From NCBI GenBank assembly GCA_018806985.1, contig JADANN010000458.1, positions 1,984,001-2,048,000 of the forward strand: DNA of 64,000 nt. Direction: 5' to 3'. Positions 15,301-25,479 of this stretch are shown here, piece after piece. The first letter of the stretch is position 1. Each line of letters begins with the position of its first letter. The translations under genes were made by a program, and so were the position numbers. This DNA comes from Angiostrongylus vasorum. Its lineage: Eukaryota; Nematoda; Chromadorea; Rhabditida; Metastrongylidae. The notes beneath the pieces are model-generated. The model did no database searches, had not been told where the DNA came from, and saw only the letters and a program-made list of their open reading frames with translations.

Positions 15301-18300
15301 GAATGGAACGATCGATCGATTCAGCGATCCACTCTCAGCCTATCGCATGTTTGCGGAACCGACCGCGCACACACCGACGAATCTCGAGTGTGACGACATG
15401 GGCAGCAGTCTGTCAACAGAAGGATACTTAGCATGTCTTCCTGAAAACACCACGGACAGGTGGGTGCATCATACCATATCCTTGGCAAATCAGCTTGCTC
15501 ATGCGTTGTATGGAAGTGAATACATGAGAGAAATCCCCCTATCATGGAAACCAGCATTCGGAACTAAATCCCATGTTCCACAGACAGTCTGCTGAAAACT
15601 CACCTCTGAAAAAAGTCTACTTCTGAAAAAAAAGTACGATACCGTCGAATAAAAAGTGACATAGGGCAGTCATCTACGAAACTCCCAATTGGGCAAAGTT
15701 TCTGCAAATGCACAAACCATGCGCCTCAAACGAACAAGTCGATCTCGACGTATTGACATAGTGGAGGTGAGAACAGATGCGATGGGAAGGATGCACCCTC
15801 GAATATCCTCTCGTCACAGCTTCTCAGTGCGACGCAATTCGCTAATCCCTTTACGACAACCTGTGAGCATACCGGTTTATGTGGAGTGGTCTAAATGGTA
15901 GCGCAAGCGTCAGCGTAACGTCCAACCTCTCATCATCGTTACGCAACGTATTTTGATCAGCGAGCTTAGGGACACTCATTAGCAACTGTCGCTGTTTGCT
16001 AATTTCAAGTAATTTGAACAAGAAAATGAGACGATGCGAAGGAAACAATGCAGCATCCGGCGTTTGTGCTAGCGGAGACGCTTAATGTTCATACAATCTC
16101 TACTGACCAGAATTAAAATCGTCCAGATGACGTATCGACTCCATAAGTTGCAATAATTCAATTACCCAATATTTGAATCCCACTTATAAACAGTAAATTT
16201 GGCAGAGAACACAACCTTACCGATCTTCACGAGAAAAAAACAGATCGCACCAACTCCGGATTTTTTTTTGCAAAATCCCCAATGGCGCGAAAAATTAAAT
16301 AGAATGTCAATATCAATGAAAAAAAAGTTACTATTATCTTTTACTAAGTTCAGCGTTAAATATTTCTGAGAAGAAAAGAACAATGCATTTTTTGCCGTCC
16401 ATGTTGCCACGCTCTCTGGACAACAACTAAAAAGATTTCTTATCGCTCTTGAGCAAGCTTTCTGAGAATGAGAACCGCACCTATATTATGTCTGACAAGT
16501 GGGTGAAAAAAATCGGTGAAATGATGGATATCTCGGTAGTGAATTTTCAAAGAGTAGGATAGCAAGCGCTCCTAAAGCAATAATTGCGCTAATAATGGAA
16601 AACGGGGGTTATAAAACACCTTGGTGAGGTAGACAAAGAGGAGCGTCACAACCCACAGCAAACAGAAATTACGAAAAAACTCCAAAAAAAACCAAAACTT
16701 GCAGGAAAAAAAGGAAGGAAGAAAAAAAGAAACTTTAATCAATAAAAATGGGCCCATTCGAACGAACCCTTTGCCTATCCTTCTGATCGAGAAAGAACTG
16801 GTGTTGAGCGATGGCAGTTGTCCAGATGCTCCTGCACAGTGCACTCGACTCACACACGAAAGTGTGCACAGAGACTTTCGTAGGAATCGATTGGCAACGA
16901 CGAGATATGGACCCCCCTAGAAACACACAAACGCAATCCAGACAGACACGTACAGAAGCCAAAAGCCTAAGCACAAATAAATCGCCTGGAGGCCAGAAAA
17001 CTGACCAACAACGAAAGTTGAGAGCGACAGGAATGAGCCCCCTACTAGTGAAAGTCAGCATGACAGACACCTATTCAAAGAGGCAGAAGAATAAAAAAAA
17101 TTCAAAAAAATATACAGAACCTCAAATACCCGTGACATTTTTTATTAACGAGGACTTCCACGGGAATTTCCCACAAGGGGCAGTGGATATTCGGGATGCC
17201 TTTATTACGATCGATATCAAAGTCATAGCTTCATGGTGTTTCTTCTAATTTACCAAAGCATACGAGAAAAGAGCAAATGTTTCCACCTGATCACGTGACA
17301 AGACGAATCGCATGTGCTATTGAAATCTAGGGAGAAAAACGAGGCTGAGGATCACGGGAACATAAGCCTTGGAGAATGCACATTAATTCAAGTAGTATGG
17401 CGACGAAGGTGTGGGGGAACCACGGCGCCGGTTTCACATGGATGAATCATCTGCGCTGCACGCCGCCCAACCCGATGGAACACCGACGTGAACAGGGCAG
17501 ATCAGTCAGGGCTGGTGGAACGACACTCCGACGAGCATCGTATCTCCAAACTCGATAAAGAACTACTATGGAGTATGAGCTTTTTTGTTGAAGGTATATA
17601 TCACTTCTTTTTAGCACTTAACTACGACATTTATTTGTCAAAATCCTCAGCGTTGTGTGCACATTTGCAACCACCCAACCACTTAGTGGGAAACACGGAA
17701 AAAATGGCTATCGATCGGTTTCTGAGTTGAAGTCGAAAAATAGTTGGAAAAAACGCGATTACTATTCTTGGGATTAACGACGAAGTTGAGTGAAACATGC
17801 AAAAAATGAAGGTCAGTTAACATTCTCGCGACGATGCGTAATGTCGCGATTTTGCGGACTAGACGACGCCTAATTTTCCAATATCCTCACTGTGACATCA
17901 TTAGGTGTCACGTCGACCACTCCGGCAGTTTTTATGTACGCCCGGCCATTTTTGTTGTGATTTCCGTTCTATAAGTCGGTTTTTCTCTGCGATTTGAAAG
18001 ACTTCTGCGCTTTTCTTATCTCATGTGTGCTCTATGATCTTCTACACACCTCCAGATTTTTGGTCATATACAGCTCTTGTATCTGAAGAGAAAATCACTC
18101 GCCTACCATGAAATCGCACTCCTGTGAGCATCTATTGAAATGGTATAAGATCAGCAAGGAATATTACGATGTTTACCTTTTAGTTTTGATATCTCCTGTC
18201 ATTCCAAGCAAGTGCGAAAGCGTCATAGCGATTGAAAGTTAGAAAACAATTGATCGCTTTTTCAAAATGCCAGTTCTTTTAGGCAGAGGCATTTCTGCGC

Positions 18301-19858
18301 CTCTTCACTGGCCACACTCTCTACGCTCTACACTCCCTTCAACACCAACAGTCTATCGCCGCAAGGTGAGAAATTCGGTAGGAAATTATTCAGAAGACGT
18401 CTTCTTATGCAAGACGCCCGCCACAGCATTTGCGTTGGATGCGCTATTGACTGCTTACAAGAGGTCTAGGAAGAAGTTTTGTGCACCAAAATAAACCAAC
18501 AGAAAGAAAATGGAACCTATAGAGGTCATACCGGCTACTCCCACAACTTCAGTATGGCACCTATACAAGTCACTCGTCACGAAAGTGTTAAAATGTGAAC
18601 TGCGACAAAATGCAATAAATGTTTCGCCTCGACATTGACCCACGTTGCTCTCTGTCACTGATATTTACCAGGACCTCAAGGGAAGAAAACAAACGCAAAA
18701 CCAATAACTGTTGAATGAGGGGGCACAGAAAACTAATGTTGTTAAAAAATTTGAAAAAACCTGTGTTAATACGAAAGGAAAGACTGCAAAGAAAAAATCC
18801 AGATCCAGAAGTCCGAAACACCTTCTTGAAGAAAAACAATGTTTACAGGTAAGAAAGAGTTCCTCACTGTGTTGTCGGATCACTAACGGCTTGTGTTAGA
18901 TCGTCATCCCTTGCTAACGGCGCTCTTAACACATTTGAACCGAAAATCTGCTTCGATCTGAAAGAAACAAGTTCAACTGCATGTATTTCCAAACATGCTA
19001 AATAGAGGTAAACAAAATGTTTTATGAAGAACTCATCTTGGATCACGAACTTCTATGGAAAATGTTTGGTCTTTGTAATACAAATTATCGAGGAAATTCC
19101 AGGAGAAATCCTGAAATCACGTGGTGAAATGAGAGACCACACATGTTGTTCATGTGAACGACTCATGAGAAGTTTAATCGTGAGGTCATGTGGAATCAGT
19201 TGTAGATGAGTAGTTAAAAAATATGACGAAAACTAACAAGGTATTACACTTAAGACTTGCGTAGATCGAAGCCTAATTTTCTCTTTCTAATTCATAAAAC
19301 TGGTTTATATCTTCTCTATACAGGTGATATTCATCTATACGTGCTCGGATTTTCTGGAATCTGTGTATTATATTATTCACGTTATCAAGAGTCCACAAGC
19401 TGGAGGCTGAAAACAACTCGAATGGTGCTCCCACATTGACGTCAGTAGATGCTATCAAAATAATGACCGTTTTCTATCTCAAACCAATATCTCAACCTTA
19501 GTTCATAACGAACTTCGTTAAGTGATGTAGAAAACAGTAGAACCTACAAATCCTTGCCAACCAGAAATGCCAACGAGTTCTCTTATTCCACCAAGATGAA
19601 AATCTGACTCTGTGGAAACTGAGAACGTGTTGCTTCACTCTTTTTCATCGAAGCTCGTACCTTCAACGCAAAAAGAAATTGAACAAGTGTGACACCAAAT
19701 GCCCAGCGCAACAGGATTGTGTCTCCCAATGTTTCACTGGCATTCGCGGTTACTTCGTTGCGTTGTCAGTTTTTTAACTTCAAGCTTTTTAAAATTTTTT
19801 AAAATATGAACTCGAAACAAGTTGAAATCAGGAAAGTAGTGCACATATGCATACATGC

Positions 19859-19910
<52 letters not shown>

Positions 19911-22900
19911 TATACATATATACGTATACTTAAAGGAGGCGGTACCACAGAGGTAGTGATGTCGGTTATCACGAGCATGGCATAGTTCGATTCCACTCCT
20001 GGCCAACCAAGCCTCTCATCTCTCCGGGGTCCGAAGATTGGTACCAGGCTTGTCCGGGAAAGAATCACTTTCTGCAATCCAAATGGGAATGCTTTAGCCC
20101 GGCTATCGACCAGCATTCTACGACGTTCAACATGAAATGAAAATCCCCAAGCAGTAACCGGAGCCACACGTAAAAACTTGGAAGACCTTCATAGATGATG
20201 GATGCGGGGAAACGAATCGAATGTGAGAATGCTGGGATCCGCAAAGTAGACGTAAAGAGAAGTCATATAGAATAAAAATAAAATATACACATATATATAT
20301 ACTTAATCTGATGCATCAAAACTTTCTCCGAGTCTATAGGGATCCTCACTCCTTAACTACTCTTACCACTGATAAATGATCGTTAGTTGTGGAAAAACTA
20401 ACATGGTAACGAAGTGAGTAAGTACATATTTTTGAACCAGAAAGGAAAAAATATGGCAGCCCATGAGAAGCCCATGGTCACCGGTTTGCCTATCAAGAAG
20501 AAAAACAAAGTTTGTAATCACAATGGTATAAATTTTCCATTTACTGCCTTCTCTTTTTTCATGGCATGCTATGATGTAAAATACATTCACGAAGATACAG
20601 AGATATGAGCAAAACTTGGAATTCCAGGTGAGCATCGAACCCGCCGATTATCCTCTCCTGCGATTTCAACTGCAGCTTCAGCAAAGGTTCAATGCGGATT
20701 TGTGCTCTTCACCTGTTGATTACAGTAAAAAAAACCGAGCTCAAAAAAGCAAAGCTTCGGCTTCGGCTGGTGTGGTTGACAACACGTCAGCCCCCGTGAA
20801 GGGTAATCGCGGGTTCGAAGAGGACCTAAGGTTCGGAGTTTTGCTTATCTCAGCATCTTCAGGGTTGTATTTCGCAAAGCTTCAATTCATTTCCTGAACT
20901 CCGTGAATTAGTTACATTTCCTCTGCAAAATTTGAATTATTGCTACACCTAGGGAAAATCTTGCTATACAGACCATTCCTTCGTCCAATATCAAGGCGAA
21001 TGTGAGGACGAAGAAAGATTCCTACTAAAATACAGTTTTACTTATATGACCTGATTTAATATATTTTCCGCAACTTAGGACTTCCATCATCCGGCTCGCT
21101 GTCCTACATCCGTCATCCACAAAGATCTTCAGATTTTGACCGTGAATTTGGCTTCCAATTAAGGATTTTGTCATCTTTAGGAACGTCATTGAATGCTGAT
21201 TGAATTGATTCTGTATGCCTGCAGCGATAGCTCTACTGGGATGCACTTAGGTCTCGAACCGGCTAACATATATCCATTGCACGGCATCTCAAATTACTGC
21301 GCTTCAAGTCCCTACGAGAACAATTAACGTAGTCGGTTTTGCCATGTGTATAAAACTTATGCAATCCTTCAGCGCTATAATTCATAATATTCTGATGTGC
21401 GCGGATCTTCCCCTACGTGGCACATCAAAAGAAGAGAGAGTGAATCCAACGATAACTCCTTATTCCTGTTGCGTTGGAATGACTTGTACGGTCCATAAAC
21501 GAATAACCATACATTTACGCAAACTGGTGTGGATGTCGGAGGATTGTATTCTGCACAGCGATTCAGCCAAAAGTTTGCAATTAAAGTAACTAGTGAAAAC
21601 GTAGGGGACGTTTCGAGGTTCTCTCTAAAGTACGCCCATCGTCTACTCCGAGTAATTGGGTATGCTACTCGAGGGCAATTATTTCACAGTAGTACAAGAA
21701 AGGGTAGAGCTCTCGGCGTCGATCTATCCCCTGACTGATGCGCCATGCATTCGACCTCAATAAACGTCGTTTGGAGGTGATTGAAAGCATATCTGGCCTT
21801 TACAATGACTCGTCGTGGCCTACCGATACATCAAGGCATTGCTGCTATCCTCCCAGACAAGTCCGCTACCAATTCGCTGACTCCGGAGATATGGAAGGCT
21901 TGGTGGGCCAGGGGGCACGGGGATCGATCCCATGTGGATTGCAGGGCGCCCCCCGACACTGCGCCACATGCGCCCACCTTCCACGATAGTAGAAAAAGAA
22001 ATGGCCTTACAAGAAAGCTCGTTCACTCTGAGCGGACGAAACACAGCTCAGCTAGACACCTTAGATAGAAAAAAATTAAAATATGCGCACTTTGCTAGTA
22101 CCCATCCAACTCACTCGAGAATTAATAAGTTTACAGGATATTATGATGATGAGAACCGAGAACATCTCTCGCCATCAGTACTGGCTTCATAATCCTTTTT
22201 GAAGAAACGGAACGTGATTATCAAGGAGGAGTTGTTCTTAGCTAAAAATAATGTATCAATAGAAGTGTAGCACGTGATAAGAGCAAAACTGAAATCCGTA
22301 GTCCTTCAACAGGAGCAGACTTAAGCGAAATATTCCGGAGGGATTCGCATCAAATCTATCCTGAAGCGTCCATGAACGTAAGATCTAATGCAGAGAAAAG
22401 TGTTGGATTTAGGTAGAAGCAGAACGTGGAAAGCTTAATCAAATGAGGTTGGGGCCGCAATGACCAATCTAGCACAACAACCACTGAAGCGCGCTCGTCA
22501 ATAAGATATCAGTTGACCACCCAGTAGTAGAGATGATACTTCCGAACCATGTTCAGCAGATCGACGGGTTGAATTACGTCAATGGATACACACCTGCGAT
22601 GAACTACGGCTTAAATAAGTTTTAAACACAAGTCTCGCAAAAAAATGTGTTGATTCGTCCCAGTCGCTAAATTAGTTAGTTAAACAACTTAGAGAAAGAG
22701 AATTTTGCAACATACTTCTTTGGGTCGTATTGTGTCAACACTGTCGAATACTTGAATTCCTCGACTATTGATTGAAAGTACGCAATGACTGCCGCTCTTT
22801 TCATTTACTTGGTACAGACGACTGCCGTACTTCGAGCACTTCTCCACGATTCTCATCAACCTTTACAAAATCGGAGTCCAGGAAAGAAAATTATCCTGCT

Positions 22901-25367
22901 CAGAAAAAAATGTTTGCAAGACTCAGTGGCCAGGTTACAACGATGGAGAAACCACGTCGAAAAAAACAAACGTACGAAATTATTGCAGATCCACGCTGAA
23001 CACCACGCATAGCGCTATACTCCGTCAGCACTTGCCTTTCAAATGAATCTTGGTCAAGGTCATGATGACTTAGAAATCGTGGAATAAATGGAGCCAGCAA
23101 CCGCAAGTGATTTCTTAATGAGATGTCTCTGCAAACAAAAATCCTATTAGCATAACTTCCGTTTCCAACAAATGAGTCTGTAGAAGTTCTACAGTGAGTG
23201 ATAAGAAATAAGAAAACCACACTGAAGCCCAACTAATGAGCTTCAAGAAGACAAGTAACAGCAAGCGAAGTACATAGAACGGATTTAAAGTAGTAGAGAA
23301 GGATTTAAAACTTACTCAATAAAATCTCCACGATAAATTTGGAGTAAGAGACTTCCAATACGTACATAATCAACATAGCACAGGTCCAAATGACCTTTTC
23401 GCAATTGCTGATGTGCTTCAAAGAAAAAAAGTTCTGTAGTTGCAGGATCATCCAGAGAAAATATTGAGTCGACGAAAAACCTGGAATAACACGTAATAAA
23501 TGCAAGGATTTGTAGAAACACTTCCCGAACGCCCCTTATTCGAAAAAAAGAAGGGATTAAAATGATGCGATATTGAAATGCTGCCGAAATAATAGGACGA
23601 ACTAGATGATCTCACACTACGTTATTTATTGTATTGAACTTTTTTTCCAAAAAATAGGAATAATAAAGACGATACTTAAAGAGACTCCTCCCAACTGTTT
23701 ACCGCCTCATCGTGGCTGGGAGATGTTCTCGGGTGTCCGCTGCAATGTAGAGCGGGAGGATTCACCCCTCCAGTAGGGTCTCCCAAGCTGAGGAGTCTGG
23801 CGTTTCCATGAGGAAGCCCAGCTAAGAGTAAACGAGTACCAGGATCCACCACCGTCCTAGTATCAAAATAGTCGCATGGTGGCAAATCTTCCTCTGATCT
23901 ACAAGGACGGAGACTGCCTGTAGTGGTGACAACCTGGGGCAGACTTTGGCTTGACCTCGGGGCTCCGTGCAAACACAATGTTTAAGCCAGCAAAACTCCA
24001 AAAAAAATGGATATTCTGCTACGGCTCGCGCAATCACTGAGGACGGGGTATCCTAGTATCCATGTAAATAAGTAAGTAAGTGGAACTCCAGCTGAGTTCG
24101 GAAACCTGCGACTACGCTTTCCTGCTATTTCGACTGCATCTTCAGCTAGGGTTAAATGCCGACTTGTTCTCCTAACATCATTCATTCCTAACATTCCTAA
24201 CGGATGATTGCTGACAGCACCGTTAGAGTAAATAAAGAGCCGAAAGAAAGGCAAAGCTGGGGACTCGGTTGGTGTGATGGATAATACGCGACCCCTGGAA
24301 AAAGGTAATCGCGGGTTCGAAGCCCAGCTGAGGTTCCAAGGCTCACATCTCAGCACCATTCTAGTTGTATTTCACCTAATTTTCTGCCTTGAAATAAAGG
24401 TAGTAAATAAATATTAGATAAAGAGACGATACTGTTTAGATTAAGGAGAGCTAGTCAATTTATTCATATTTGCGTGTTGTAAGAAAGGTCAAGATCTAAA
24501 ATTAAGGTCTACTGCACATCATTGGGATACCATGCATTTATTCTGAAAGCGTAAAGTTCCTATACCATTTCGGCGACGAATCCGTTTCATCAATACCATA
24601 ACTAGTGAGTTATTACTATAATTTTTCACTCGCCACTTTTCTAAATGACAGTTGCCACTGCCGTAAGCAGAAAATTACGGTTGACTGGTAATATGACACT
24701 AAGAACTGTTGCTTCATGGAATCAAAACTGAAGAACTTGAAGATGTCTAACAAGCAAACCTAGATTGTATAGACAGCAGAACAAGTTGTACTATGATATT
24801 TACAAGACTGTTTGCTGAGTAACGTATAAGAATCTCACCTAACATTGTGCGATAATCGAATAATAGCCTTGCTGGTCGGAAATTCGTAGTCAAGAAGCTT
24901 CTTATCAGCTTGCAGCCAATGATAGTGATCGCTAAAACTTGTTATAAATAATACGACGAAGGTGTAATAGGTAAAAAAGATGAATTTACTTCGAATCTCT
25001 ATAAGAGGTGCAAAAAACACTTCCAAATTTTCATCATTATAACGGTAAAAAATGTTAAGTACTGATCCAGTATCCTAATGGTTCAAGCCTCATATTGACG
25101 GGAACTGAGAAGAGATTGGAAGTTCAACAGCGATGTACAATTAAGTTCATCAGGTCTCGCAGTTTGAGAAGTTGGACAAATTCATCTGGAAACTCGCATA
25201 GGGGTAAAACTATGGCACAGGTGCGATTGGAAGGTTATGCTATAACATCGACAATACACTAAAAGACGTCATCACAGTGTCATCAGGTAGCCAGAGTATG
25301 CTAAACGGCATTGGTAAGCGGGGAAAGCGAATGCCGTTTATACATGAATTTGTATACATGTACACAT

Positions 25368-25430
<63 letters not shown>

Positions 25431-25433
25431 CAC

Positions 25434-25479
<46 letters not shown>

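Noticed and set aside
19257..19439. Plus-strand frame resembling a FERM F3 strand pattern ([14 protein letters not shown])
   Set aside because: It is on the opposite strand to all other FERM exons, and the F3 lobe is already accounted for by exons 5-8. Treated as chance.
22716..22788. Alternative frame for exon 5 giving [15 protein letters not shown]
   Set aside because: It ends in a phase that puts a stop in exon 6. The frame with SIVEEF and DPKK joins both neighbours in phase.
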